A stretch of 64,000 bases of DNA, from contig NCIJ01000002.1 in the NCBI GenBank assembly GCA_002282015.1, positions 186,001 through 250,000 on the forward strand, given 5' to 3'. Under the pieces are notes generated by a model. It did no database searches, was not told where the DNA came from, and worked only from the letters and a program-made list of their open reading frames with translations. Positions 44,957 to 53,860 of the stretch are shown piece after piece. This DNA comes from Sulfuricurvum sp. 17-40-25 (GTDB taxonomy: Bacteria > Campylobacterota > Campylobacteria > Campylobacterales > Sulfurimonadaceae). Made by a program: the position numbers and the translations under genes. Every line of letters begins with the position of its first letter. Position 1 is the stretch's first letter.

Positions 44957-46420
44957 TCAGCGCTTGAAAATACTGCCTAAGATTCCCCGTATAATCGTAC
45001 GTCCCAGTTGAGAACCGATGGCTCTTGCGGCTGATTTGGCCAACGCTTCCGCTGCACTTTCTCTGCCTCTTGCGGATGGTTTATTGAGAGCTTTTTCTTC
45101 TTTTTCGCGGTTTTTTTCTGCTTCTAGTTTTGCTTTTTCTACCATTTGCGCTTCAACTCTTTTGTTCAACAGTTCATAAGCCGATTCGCCATCTACTCTT
45201 TGATCGTATGTATCGCCAACCAAAGAATCATTTCTGAGTTTTTGTCGAATTTCCGGTGATACAGGTCCGATCTGTGAGAATGGAGGTATGATGAGTGCGC
45301 GTTGTGTAATTGTTGGTGTCCCTTTTTCATCCAAAAAGGAGACTAATGCCTCACCCACTCCCAATTCCATTAATGCGGTGAGCTCATCCAAGTCTTTATT
45401 ATCACGCATGGTTTGCGCGGCTGCTCTAACGGCTTTTTGATCTTTGGGTGTAAATGCTCGCAGGGCATGGGCTACACGATTTCCCAACTGTGCCGCGATA
45501 CTCTCAGGTATGTCACCTGGATGCTGGGTAATAAAATAGACACCTACCCCCTTGGAGCGGATTAGGCGAACTACTTGCTCTATTTTTTCAATCAACACAT
45601 TAGGAGCATCATTAAAAAGGAGATGTGCTTCGTCAAAAAAGAACAGGAGTTTTGGTACCTTTATATCTCCCGCTTCTGGAAGGGTTTCAAAAAGTTCTGC
45701 AAGTATCCACAATAAGAGAGATGCGTACAGTTTAGGGGTATTCATGAGTTTGGTGGCATCGAGTAGATTAACGACTCCTTTGCCATCAACGGTTTGTATT
45801 AAATCATGAATATTTAGCATTGGTTCGCCAAAAAGATGCTCTCCCCCTTGGGATTCCAAAGTCAGTAGTGAACGCTGAATCGCTCCTATGGATGCGGTGG
45901 AAACATTCCCATAGCTTAGGCTCAAGTCTTTGGCACGTTCACCCACGTTTTGTATCATCGCCCGTAGGTCTTTTAGATCCAAAAGGGCCAAGTTTTCATC
46001 ATCCGCTACTTTAAATGCTAAGGTCAAAACACCGCTTTGCGTTTCATTGAGTCCCAACAAACGAGATAACAAAAGCGGTCCCATATCGCTCACGGTAGCA
46101 CGAACAGGATGACCATTTTCACCCCATACATCCCAGAAGGTAACTGGAAAGCTTTGATAGTCTGCTGGAATGCCTAGTGTTTCAAATCGTTGTGTAACCT
46201 TTGCGTTACTACCGCCTTCTTGTGCAATCCCGCTTAGATCGCCTTTAATATCCGAAACAACGCATGGGACACCCAGCAAGGAAAAACTTTCTATGATTTT
46301 TTGAAGAGTGATGGTTTTACCCGTTCCCGTTGCGCCTGTTATCAGGCCATGTCGATTGGCCATTTGAGGCAATAATGTCAAAAGTTGATCTTCAGATTTA
46401 CCGATAGGAGCTATATTCAT
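44957..46420 (-). CDS. HerA/DUF853-type AAA+ ATPase
   Basis: 487 residues. Walker A GATGTGKT at residues 29-36, Walker [13 protein letters not shown], sensor-like [10 protein letters not shown] and [20 protein letters not shown], the layout of the HerA/FtsK-superfamily DUF853 proteins. Ends with a charged coiled coil (about 430-460) and [14 protein letters not shown] tail. Bacterial DUF853 proteins are widespread, cytosolic and unassigned; no NurA partner lies beside it, so it should not be read as a defence gene. Separated from the alanine dehydrogenase gene by 33 bases. Confidence 0.85.
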   Translation of the reverse strand: MNIAPIGKSEDQLLTLLPQMANRHGLITGATGTGKTITLQKIIESFSLLGVPCVVSDIKGDLSGIAQEGGSNAKVTQRFETLGIPADYQSFPVTFWDVWGENGHPVRATVSDMGPLLLSRLLGLNETQSGVLTLAFKVADDENLALLDLKDLRAMIQNVGERAKDLSLSYGNVSTASIGAIQRSLLTLESQGGEHLFGEPMLNIHDLIQTVDGKGVVNLLDATKLMNTPKLYASLLLWILAELFETLPEAGDIKVPKLLFFFDEAHLLFNDAPNVLIEKIEQVVRLIRSKGVGVYFITQHPGDIPESIAAQLGNRVAHALRAFTPKDQKAVRAAAQTMRDNKDLDELTALMELGVGEALVSFLDEKGTPTITQRALIIPPFSQIGPVSPEIRQKLRNDSLVGDTYDQRVDGESAYELLNKRVEAQMVEKAKLEAEKNREKEEKALNKPSARGRESAAEALAKSAARAIGSQLGRTIIRGILGSIFKR

Positions 46421-46453
46421 ATATTTTCACTTTATTTTTATTTTTGAGTAACT

Positions 46454-47542
46454 TTAGCCAAACTTTAGCTCATGGGCTTGTGCCACTGCCTCGTTTGTCA
46501 AGATACCCTTATAGGTATTGAGCGCCGATTTTATGCTGTCCTCTTTTAACAACTCATCCAATGGCTTTGACGCTATTTTTAATGCGTATGGCAAGGTCGC
46601 ATTGGTTAATGCTATTGTCGATGTTCTAGGGTACATTCCGGGCATATTAGCTACACAATAGTGGACAATACCATCAACTTGAAATGTTGGATTGGAGTGT
46701 GTTGTCGGATGTGAGGTTTCAAAACACCCTCCCTGATCTATCGAAACATCAACTAAAACCGATCCTTTTTTCATCAATCCAAGCATATCGCGTGTTATGA
46801 GTTTTGGGGCTCGCTCGCCTGGGAGCAACACTGTGCCGATTATAAGATCAGCATCTTTGATTGCAGTGACTATAGCGTCATGCGTTGAATAGATCATGGC
46901 AACATTGGGCTGCATTACATCACGCAAATAGGTCAGACGCTCAGTATTAATATCTATTAATATCACATCACTTCCCAGCCCTGCTGCTGCATCTGCTGCT
47001 GACTTACCGGCAACCCCTGCTCCCAGAACAACGACACGATTGTGCTCAACACCTACTGCCCCACCCAGGAGTCTGCCGCTTCCGCCATTATAACGCCCTA
47101 GATGAACCGCTCCAAACAACGTTGCCATACGACCCGCTATCTCACTCATAGGCTCCAGTAATGGTAAGCGGTTCCCGATACGAAGTGTCTCGTACGCTAA
47201 TGAGGTTACTTTTTTCTCCAGTAAGATCTCGGTCAATCGTTTATCAGCCGCTAGGTGAAGATACGTAAAGAGTATTTGACCCTCACGCAGTAACTCGTAT
47301 TCTGCTTCGATCGGTTCTTTGACCTTCATGATCATCTCTGATCGCTTGAATATCTCACGAGCTGTGGGCACTACAATGGCGCCCGCTTTTTCATAATCAG
47401 CGTTTGCAAATCCACTTCCGATCCCGGCATTAGTTTCAACCAGGACCTCATGTCCAGCTTTTATGAGTTCCATCACCCCTGATGGAGTAATCCCTACTCG
47501 ATATTCATCGGTTTTAATCTCTTTTGGTATCCCTACAGTCAT
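46454..47542 (-). CDS. ald: Alanine dehydrogenase
   Basis: 362 residues. NAD-dependent oxidative deamination of alanine to pyruvate and ammonia. MTVGIPKEIKTDEYRVGI, SDMIMKVKEP-like SEMIMKVKEP, QILFTYLHLAAD, the NAD fold VVVLGAGVAGKSAADAA and KGSVLVDVSIDQGGCFE are diagnostic. ATG at 47542 has AGGAG 8 bases upstream; the frame extends to 47590 without support. Confidence 0.95.
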   Translation of the reverse strand: MTVGIPKEIKTDEYRVGITPSGVMELIKAGHEVLVETNAGIGSGFANADYEKAGAIVVPTAREIFKRSEMIMKVKEPIEAEYELLREGQILFTYLHLAADKRLTEILLEKKVTSLAYETLRIGNRLPLLEPMSEIAGRMATLFGAVHLGRYNGGSGRLLGGAVGVEHNRVVVLGAGVAGKSAADAAAGLGSDVILIDINTERLTYLRDVMQPNVAMIYSTHDAIVTAIKDADLIIGTVLLPGERAPKLITRDMLGLMKKGSVLVDVSIDQGGCFETSHPTTHSNPTFQVDGIVHYCVANMPGMYPRTSTIALTNATLPYALKIASKPLDELLKEDSIKSALNTYKGILTNEAVAQAHELKFG

Positions 47543-47562
47543 GATAGTACTCCTGTGTATGC

Positions 47563-48216
47563 TTAACGTGCCATATCCGCTTCTAACCAACCCTCAACGT
47601 CTTCTACAAAAAAGTCAATGGATTCGTCCAAGACATGCCCAGCACCCTCAAAACCATGCTGTCGATAGTTTTCGCTAACAAGCGGTGCACGAATAGCCGC
47701 AAAACTTTCATCCTCACTGTTACTTTTACCCCAGACATCGAATGTTTTGACCTTTATCTTCGGCATGTTATCGGTACACGAGATCAATTTACTCTTGTTC
47801 CCACGGCATCCTACTGCAATGTATCCTGCAATCGGGGCATTAGGATGAGAGACCAAATAACTGCTGGTCATCCCTGCCCCAAGCGAATGTCCCATCAAAT
47901 AGATCTTTTTAACACCCTTACTGCGTAAAAAAGAGATAGCCTGATCGATCATAAGATCCACTTTTGGCTGTTCCTTTTCATAGTCTTCGTACGCTTCATA
48001 TTGATTGGGCATTTGTAACGACAGCGTATGAAATCCCATGTCTTGATTGAGAGATATGCGTAAAGGCTTGACGACTTTAAAGTCAGGGCCCATACCCTTA
48101 CCATGTGCCAAGATCATCCCAATATCATTTTTACCTTCCAAATAGAGCGCTTTTTGGGGCATTGACACAGCAAACACATAGACGGGCAGTAACAGTAAAA
48201 GTAGATAAAAACGCAT
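47563..48216 (-). CDS. Secreted alpha/beta hydrolase
   Basis: 217 residues. Signal peptide MRFYLLLLLLPVYVFA. Nucleophile elbow GHSLGAGM with Ser near residue 109, an oxyanion-type region GMILAHGKGMG near the N-terminus, and a terminal EGAGHVLDES histidine motif, which complete a Ser-Asp-His triad pattern. Dienelactone-hydrolase or esterase-like; substrate unknown. ATG at 48216 follows AAGGATATCTC. Twenty bases upstream of ald on the same strand. Confidence 0.75.
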   Translation of the reverse strand: MRFYLLLLLLPVYVFAVSMPQKALYLEGKNDIGMILAHGKGMGPDFKVVKPLRISLNQDMGFHTLSLQMPNQYEAYEDYEKEQPKVDLMIDQAISFLRSKGVKKIYLMGHSLGAGMTSSYLVSHPNAPIAGYIAVGCRGNKSKLISCTDNMPKIKVKTFDVWGKSNSEDESFAAIRAPLVSENYRQHGFEGAGHVLDESIDFFVEDVEGWLEADMAR

Positions 48217-48245
48217 GAGATATCCTTTTGTTGGTTTATTCAATA

Positions 48246-49283
48246 TTAGCGATGATTGTTCACCGTTGATGGGATATGATCACCGCTGGCTTGCAGGGCA
48301 ATAGCTTCAGGGTGTTTTTTGTAATGCTGACGTACTACATGGGCCAAGAGAGCTTTTATCTTTTCATCTACGAGTATTTTATCACCCTCTCCCAAAGAAT
48401 CAATAATGGATTGTAAAAGATCGTTTTGAACCCCGTTTAATCTGCCAACCCATGATTGTAATAGTTTTTTATCCACGTGTGATGGTAATGACCCCATAAT
48501 CCCTACATCGTTTTGATCGTGTATCAGTAATCCCGATGTAGTACCACGGTCGAGTGTAAGTACTTGGAGTAAATACAGTGTATGGTATTGGAGTTGATTT
48601 GATTGTGCGACCTCATCGTAACTCGTACGCTTTTGTATCGCATTACGGATTATTGTGATATAGGTATCGATGACTTTTTTACCGAAACTCAGGGCAAACT
48701 CTTGATCCGCGACCTCATCGCCTGTGTTAAAGTTTTCGAGATAAAAGTGAGAGACACCTCGATGACGACCTAAGGCAGGGATGTAAAAATAACGATTTCC
48801 CTGAGCGCTTCCCTCTTCATAATAACTTCCAGCTGCATCTTTTAGCATATTCTCGAACTGTAGTGTATCGGCTGTGTCTGGATTACTTGGGTTTAGATCT
48901 GCCATGACTCTCCAATACCCGCTTCCATCACGCATTTGTGTCCAGCTGATATGCATATGCATCGAGGGTACTAATGGATTTTTTGGATGTATGATCGTGG
49001 AGATTGCGGTTGCCGAAGAGAGTTTTTTAGTAGCATCGTCATCATAGTGTACTTGCGAATAATTGACTGAGCCTCGATTGAACAGTTGTTCGTCAGATGA
49101 TTCATATCGAATCCCTCCTCCATGCGCTCCTTCATCACGGAACCATTCAACAGGACCAAATGGTTTGTCTGATCCTAAAGTCTTTGAGAGAACATTGAGT
49201 GCGTCTACAAAATAGGACTGTAATTCTATTACGATTGTTGAAGCGGTATGGGCGCTTGGTGATTTTGGAGCTATTCGTTTCAT
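48246..49283 (-). CDS. hemF: Divergent HemF-type (oxygen-dependent) coproporphyrinogen III oxidase
   Basis: 345 residues. Sequence follows HemF: FNRGSVNYSQVHYDDD, AISTIIHPKNPLVPSMHMHI, ADLNPSNPD, a RHRGVSHFYLENF segment and LTLDRGTTSGLL with the conserved aspartate-arginine pair. Oxidatively decarboxylates coproporphyrinogen III for haem. Departures include QVHYDDD and LSFGKKVI segments, and the family is more common in aerobes than in epsilonproteobacteria, which mostly use HemN. Start at ATG 49283; a GTG at 49292 is an alternative. The assignment is good but the protein is diverged. Confidence 0.8.
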   Translation of the reverse strand: MKRIAPKSPSAHTASTIVIELQSYFVDALNVLSKTLGSDKPFGPVEWFRDEGAHGGGIRYESSDEQLFNRGSVNYSQVHYDDDATKKLSSATAISTIIHPKNPLVPSMHMHISWTQMRDGSGYWRVMADLNPSNPDTADTLQFENMLKDAAGSYYEEGSAQGNRYFYIPALGRHRGVSHFYLENFNTGDEVADQEFALSFGKKVIDTYITIIRNAIQKRTSYDEVAQSNQLQYHTLYLLQVLTLDRGTTSGLLIHDQNDVGIMGSLPSHVDKKLLQSWVGRLNGVQNDLLQSIIDSLGEGDKILVDEKIKALLAHVVRQHYKKHPEAIALQASGDHIPSTVNNHR

Positions 49284-49334
49284 GGATATCACTTCTATTG
49301 ATTTATCTTCTTATCAAATGATACCCTTTACACT

Positions 49335-49904
49335 CTATAAAAAACTTGACCTATGGGCAAAACTCTCGATAAGTTCAAACTTACTCTCTATATTCTCATA
49401 ACTGTGATTCCCACCCTCCTCTACTATGACCGTTGCCTCTTCAAATTTGCGTTGTGCCACGCTGTAGTCTAATAGTTCATCGTTGGTTTGTAGCAAGACT
49501 AAATACTGTTGCGGTGTAATCTCATTAACCTCATACTCTCTTAGAGCACGGGTATGTTGTCCCAGCCATTCAAAATGACTACCGTCATGATAGTTATAAG
49601 CACTTCCGAGTACTTTTTCCAATGTATCATAAGGCTGTGTTGATGGATTGATCAATACCGCTTTTAACCCGTAATGCTCAGCGAGATATATCGCATAATA
49701 TCCACCTAGTGATGAACCGATAAGAGTGACTGTCGCATGATCGATCATCTGCTCTATAAGCTGTTTAAGGGTATCAATAGCCAATGCTGGTACATAGGAC
49801 AACGAGGGACATATAATCGTATCCCTATACTGCTCACGAAAGAGACTGGCTTTAACTCCCAATCCGCTTCCGCCAAATCCGTGTATGTAAATATATTTAT
49901 TCAT
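49335..49904 (-). CDS. YqiA-like alpha/beta-hydrolase esterase
   Basis: 189 residues. YIHGFGGSGLGVKASLF, IGSSLGGYYAIYLAEHYG (nucleophile serine), INPSTQP, LLQTNDELLDY and GGNHSYEN line up with the YqiA/YcfP group of small cytosolic hydrolases. Physiological substrate unknown. Five bases downstream of the methyltransferase gene. Confidence 0.85.
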   Translation of the reverse strand: MNKYIYIHGFGGSGLGVKASLFREQYRDTIICPSLSYVPALAIDTLKQLIEQMIDHATVTLIGSSLGGYYAIYLAEHYGLKAVLINPSTQPYDTLEKVLGSAYNYHDGSHFEWLGQHTRALREYEVNEITPQQYLVLLQTNDELLDYSVAQRKFEEATVIVEEGGNHSYENIESKFELIESFAHRSSFL

Positions 49905-49909
49905 TGGTC

Positions 49910-50512
49910 TTACTTTACTGCTGTTACTAAAAATATCGGGTAGTTTCCATCTTCTCTGTTGACACTGTAAGCATCATGAAAGCGTACGTTTCTAAATCCT
50001 GCTTTCTCAATCGTGTTGCGTAAGCGTTCTGTGTTAAATCCAAAATGATGGACGCCGTCATTACCGTGTTGTGCGTGAAACGTTCCATCCTCTTCTTCTA
50101 GATCAGCGATGGCGATAAACCCGTCACGTTCTAAATGGGCATAGAATGTTTCAAACAAACCTGCCGTGTCCGCAACATGGTGCATTGCCATCGAACTGAC
50201 GATTCCGTTAAACTTTTGCTCTAAAGGCTTATCCATAATATCTTGCAGTATAGTAGCTACCTGTAACGATGAAGTATTTTTAGATTCCAATTGTTCGAGC
50301 ATACCACTCGATAGATCCACTCCCGTAACCGACCGTACCATAGGAGCTATTTTAAAACTCAATAGCCCGGTACCTGCACCAAAATCCAGTATCTTCATCG
50401 TATTGAGCAGTGCGATACGGCTGGTCAGTGTTTTAAATACGGCACTTGCAATATTTTGTCTCGTATCACCGCTGTCCCACTCTTGTGCCACATTATCAAA
50501 TCGTTGTGTCAT
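49910..50512 (-). CDS. Class I SAM-dependent methyltransferase
   Basis: 200 residues. Motif I ILDFGAGTGLLSFKIAP, acidic motif VTGVDLSSGML, and GIVSSMAMHHVAD before a C-terminal substrate-binding region. No family-specific motif for substrate. GGAGGATTAAATA precedes the ATG at 50512, so the start is secure. Probably part of the 50747-to-44957 minus-strand run. Confidence 0.85.
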   Translation of the reverse strand: MTQRFDNVAQEWDSGDTRQNIASAVFKTLTSRIALLNTMKILDFGAGTGLLSFKIAPMVRSVTGVDLSSGMLEQLESKNTSSLQVATILQDIMDKPLEQKFNGIVSSMAMHHVADTAGLFETFYAHLERDGFIAIADLEEEDGTFHAQHGNDGVHHFGFNTERLRNTIEKAGFRNVRFHDAYSVNREDGNYPIFLVTAVK

Positions 50513-50537
50513 TATTTAATCCTCCATTACTATTGAA

Positions 50538-50747
50538 TTAATAGTAATCGTATTCTCCTGCCGTTATATCTGCTTTGATCTTATCAAGTGCTTCTTGCAT
50601 AATCGCGACCAACTGCTTTGCCGCCGCATGATCATCGACCTCAGGAACATCCCAGTCTGTGATGGTCATATTGGCTTTAAAAAACAGTTCTACACCCTTG
50701 GTTATTTCTTCTTTTCGGCTCGCTAGCTCTTTTTCCAATGCACCCAT
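50538..50747 (-). CDS. Small hypothetical protein
   Basis: 69 residues, soluble, acidic: two amphipathic helices (LEKELASRKEEITKGVELFF and AAAKQLVAIMQEALDKIKAD) around a WDVPEVDDH turn, ending GEYDYY. AAAAGGAG precedes the ATG. No family known to me; possibly co-transcribed with the methyltransferase gene 25 bases downstream. Confidence 0.55.
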   Translation of the reverse strand: MGALEKELASRKEEITKGVELFFKANMTITDWDVPEVDDHAAAKQLVAIMQEALDKIKADITAGEYDYY

Positions 50748-50797
50748 AAAAACTCCTTTTTGTATATCTTACCATACTAATGGATACTAATTAAAGA

Positions 50798-50803
50798 TAT
50801 AAT
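50798..50803 (+). promoter_or_regulatory. -10 hexamer directly upstream of the HlyD-like gene
   Basis: TATAAT ends 6 bases before the ATG at 50810, so transcription would begin at or next to the start codon. No -35 is clear. Suggests a leaderless transcript. Confidence 0.45.
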
Positions 50804-50809
50804 AATTAG

Positions 50810-51769
50810 ATGAAAAATTTATACCTCTTGTTTACCTCTGTTATCGTCCTATTCATCCTCAATGGATGTCAAAAAGAAAATGTTAATGTGTATCAAGGCT
50901 ATGCAGAGGGTGAATATGTCAATATTTCCTCATCCCAAAGTGGAATACTCGATAAGCTATTCGTTAAACGCGGGGATAGCGTTGTTACCAATAGCAATTT
51001 ATATGCATTGGAATGTGACAGTGAAGTCATCGCATTAACTCAAGCCCATGAATCATTGTCGGTTGCTAAATCAACTCTAGCTGATTATCAAAAAGGGGCA
51101 CGCCCTCAAGAACTGGATGTCCTAAAATCTCAACTCGAACAAGCCCTAGCCAATGCCGATTATGCACAAGTACAACTCAAACGCAATACCCTTCTGTATG
51201 CATCAAACGCGGTATCAAAAGAGCAATTGGATAATTCAACTACATTGGCAAAGAGTACCTCATCCCGTGTCAGTGAACTCAAAAATGCACTTCAAGTTGC
51301 CAAACTCTCCAAACGCGTTGACCAAATCCAAGCACAAAAAGCACATATCAAAGAGCTAGAGGCACTCATCAAACAAGCGCAGTGGAAGCTAAATGAAAAA
51401 GCACTTAAGTCGCGTTCTGATGCATTGGTATTTGATACTCTGTATCGCGAAGGCGAGTGGGTACCCTCAGGAGGTATCGTCGTACGGTTATTACCTCCCC
51501 AAAATATCAAAGTACGATTTTTTGTACCTCAAGAGATTGCCGAACAGCTAACTATCAACCAAAAAACAACCATCATAGCACGAGCTGATGGAAAAAAATT
51601 CCCTGCCCATGTCACTTATATCTCAACACAATCCGAATACACCCCTCCCATCATTTACAGTAATGAGACTAAAGACCAACTCACCTACATGATCGAAGCC
51701 TATACCAATGCTGTAGATGCGCATTACCTACATCCAGGTCAACCTGTGGAAGTATCTCTTGGACGCTAA
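50810..51769 (+). CDS. HlyD/MacA-family periplasmic adaptor lipoprotein
   Basis: 319 residues. Lipobox FILNGC (Cys near 20). Barrel-sandwich halves around a long coiled coil: SGILDKLFVKRGDSV, coiled coil about 75-200 rich in K/Q/L, then ALVFDTLYREGEWVPSGGIV and RFFVPQEIAEQL. Layout like E. coli YbhG, joining an inner-membrane ABC exporter to the outer membrane. No ribosome site precedes ATG 50810. Operon with the next two genes; overlaps the ABC gene by 11 bases. Confidence 0.85.
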   Translation: MKNLYLLFTSVIVLFILNGCQKENVNVYQGYAEGEYVNISSSQSGILDKLFVKRGDSVVTNSNLYALECDSEVIALTQAHESLSVAKSTLADYQKGARPQELDVLKSQLEQALANADYAQVQLKRNTLLYASNAVSKEQLDNSTTLAKSTSSRVSELKNALQVAKLSKRVDQIQAQKAHIKELEALIKQAQWKLNEKALKSRSDALVFDTLYREGEWVPSGGIVVRLLPPQNIKVRFFVPQEIAEQLTINQKTTIIARADGKKFPAHVTYISTQSEYTPPIIYSNETKDQLTYMIEAYTNAVDAHYLHPGQPVEVSLGR

Positions 51770-52688
51770 TGACTTTGCCATCAATGTAACTGGACTTAAT
51801 AAATATTTTGGTGACAAGCATGTCGTTAAAGATCTCTCTCTCCAAGTAGGACATGGAGAGATCGTCGGTTTTTTAGGACCAAACGGGAGCGGAAAAACAA
51901 CGGCAATTCGTATGATGTGTGGGCTGTTGACTCCCGATAGCGGTGAGGGAACGTGTTTAGGATACGATATTGTAACCCAAAGTGATGCCATCAAACGTGA
52001 AGTCGGATACATGACCCAAAGATTTTCGTATTGGGAAGATTTGAGTATCCGTGAAAACCTCGATTTTGTCGCACGTGTCTATGAACTGGCCAACCGTAAT
52101 AATGTTGTTGATGAAGCACTCAGATCTCTGGGACTCACCTCGCGTTCAAGCCAACTAGCCAAATCACTCTCAGGGGGTTGGAAACAACGTCTTGCTCTTG
52201 CAGCGTGTATGCTCCGCCACCCCAAACTGCTTCTTCTAGATGAACCAACCGCCGGTGTTGATCCCAGTGCCCGAAGAGATTTTTGGGAAGAACTGCATGA
52301 GTTGGCAAATAAAGGTGTCTCAGTGCTTATCAGTACTCACTATATGGATGAAGCAGAGCGATGCCATAAACTGGCCTATCTCTCATACGGTACTTTGCTT
52401 GCACAAGGAAGTGCCAAAGAGATCATTGAGCGCCAGGCGCTGTATACATACGAAGTAACAGGGGATCGATTAATGGAGATCTCCAAAATACTCGAACACA
52501 ATGGTGCGATAGAACAAACCGTGATTTTCGGCTCGACACTGCATGTCAGCGGAAAAGATCCATCCGACATCGAGACTGCACTCAAAGAGTATCCTTTCAA
52601 ACCTATCCCTACCTCGCTTGAAGATGTTTTTATTCACCTGATGAAAACCTCCACCGACAACTATGGAGATGCTGATGTTACTCATTAG
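51759..52688 (+). CDS. ABC exporter ATP-binding protein
   Basis: 309 residues. Walker A GPNGSGKTTA, Q-loop YMTQRFSYWEDL, signature LSGGWKQRLALA, Walker B LLLLDEPTAG, H-loop STHYMDEAERC; the C-terminal extension of drug/ABC-2 type exporters follows. I chose TTG at 51759, which has GGAAG 6 bases upstream and overlaps the adaptor stop; the ATG at 51717 would run back through that gene. YbhF-like, though with one ATPase domain rather than two. Confidence 0.9.
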   Translation: MDANDFAINVTGLNKYFGDKHVVKDLSLQVGHGEIVGFLGPNGSGKTTAIRMMCGLLTPDSGEGTCLGYDIVTQSDAIKREVGYMTQRFSYWEDLSIRENLDFVARVYELANRNNVVDEALRSLGLTSRSSQLAKSLSGGWKQRLALAACMLRHPKLLLLDEPTAGVDPSARRDFWEELHELANKGVSVLISTHYMDEAERCHKLAYLSYGTLLAQGSAKEIIERQALYTYEVTGDRLMEISKILEHNGAIEQTVIFGSTLHVSGKDPSDIETALKEYPFKPIPTSLEDVFIHLMKTSTDNYGDADVTH

Positions 52689-53817
52689 ACCATTTAGTCT
52701 GTCACGATGGTGGGCGATCGTACTCAAAGAGTTTCTCCAGCTAAAACGAGACAAAGTAACCTTTGCCATGATGATCGTCTTACCGATCATCCAACTCGCA
52801 CTGTTTGGATTTGCGATCAATACCGATCCAAAATACCTACCCACCGCTATCATCTCGGGAGATAAAAGCGAGTTTACACGCACTCTGATATCTTCCATGC
52901 AAACCTCCCAATATTTTAAAATCGATACCCGCTATACAACCCCTGCACAAGCCCAAGAGGCACTAAAAAAAGGAGAGATCCTTTTTATCCTCACCATCCC
53001 GACAGATTTTACACGTCAGCTTTTACGTGGTCAGAAGCCCTCACTATTATTTGAAGCAGATGCTACGGATCCCGTTACCGTTTCAACCGCACTGTCTGCT
53101 ATGCAAGGCATAACCTCCCAAGTCGCGACCAAAGATCTAAGGGGTCCTCTTGCACACCTCTCTATTCAAAAAGAACCGTTTGATATCAGGGTTCATAGAC
53201 TCTATAATCCAAACGGCATCAATCAGTACAACATCATCCCAGGCCTGATGGGAACCATCATGACCATGACACTCACCATGATGACCGCACTCGCCATTAC
53301 CCGTGAACGCGAACGCGGTACTATGGAAAACCTGCTGGCAACTCCCGCACGACCGCTTGAGATCATGACGGGTAAAATCATCCCCTATGTCTTCATCGGA
53401 CTTATCCAAGCAACGATCATATTACTTGCTTCCTATTTTGTATTTCATGTCCCCTTTAACGGCTCGATTGGTTTAGCTTATGGGGTAGCCCTGCTCTTTA
53501 TCGCGGTCAATCTTACCATTGGTATCACCATCTCCTCTCTGGCGCAAAACATGTTACAAGCACTGCAACTTACTATTTTCTTTTTCCTCCCAAGCATCCT
53601 GCTCTCTGGCTTTATGTTCCCATTTTCCGGCATGCCGCGTTGGGCACAACATGTGGGTGAGCTCCTGCCCCTCACCTATTTCAACCGCCTTATTCGTGGT
53701 ATCGTTTTAAAAGACAATAATCTGGCTATGTTATGGCCTAATATCTGGCCATTACTGATCATAGGAATAGTCATGATGACACTGGCGGTCAGGTTTTATA
53801 AAAAAACGCTCGATTAA
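52675..53817 (+). CDS. ABC-2 type exporter permease
   Basis: 380 residues. One N-terminal membrane helix (VTFAMMIVLPIIQLALFGFA), a large periplasmic loop (about 45-185), then five helices: MGTIMTMTLTMMTALAITRE, EIMTGKIIPYVFIGLIQATI and so on, the YbhS/YhhJ arrangement. ATG at 52675 has GGAG 6 bases upstream; overlaps the ATPase gene by 14. Cargo (drug, lipid, fatty acid) unknown. Confidence 0.88.
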   Translation: MLLIRPFSLSRWWAIVLKEFLQLKRDKVTFAMMIVLPIIQLALFGFAINTDPKYLPTAIISGDKSEFTRTLISSMQTSQYFKIDTRYTTPAQAQEALKKGEILFILTIPTDFTRQLLRGQKPSLLFEADATDPVTVSTALSAMQGITSQVATKDLRGPLAHLSIQKEPFDIRVHRLYNPNGINQYNIIPGLMGTIMTMTLTMMTALAITRERERGTMENLLATPARPLEIMTGKIIPYVFIGLIQATIILLASYFVFHVPFNGSIGLAYGVALLFIAVNLTIGITISSLAQNMLQALQLTIFFFLPSILLSGFMFPFSGMPRWAQHVGELLPLTYFNRLIRGIVLKDNNLAMLWPNIWPLLIIGIVMMTLAVRFYKKTLD

Positions 53818-53826
53818 AATCCTCTT

Positions 53827-53855
53827 TTGATTTTCATTGACCGTACCGCTATAAT
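53827..53855 (+). promoter_or_regulatory. Promoter of the flavoprotein gene, start codon at expected transcript start
   Basis: TTGATT (53827-53832), 17 bases, TATAAT (53850-53855), then only five bases to the ATG at 53861. With a normal start point about 6-7 bases after the -10, the mRNA would be leaderless; no ribosome site exists. Confidence 0.6.
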
Positions 53856-53860
53856 GGCGC

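Noticed and set aside
44957-46420. HerA-like ATPase as part of an antiphage system
   Set aside because: No NurA, SIR2 or other defence partner is adjacent; DUF853-type HerA-like proteins are common housekeeping-type genes.
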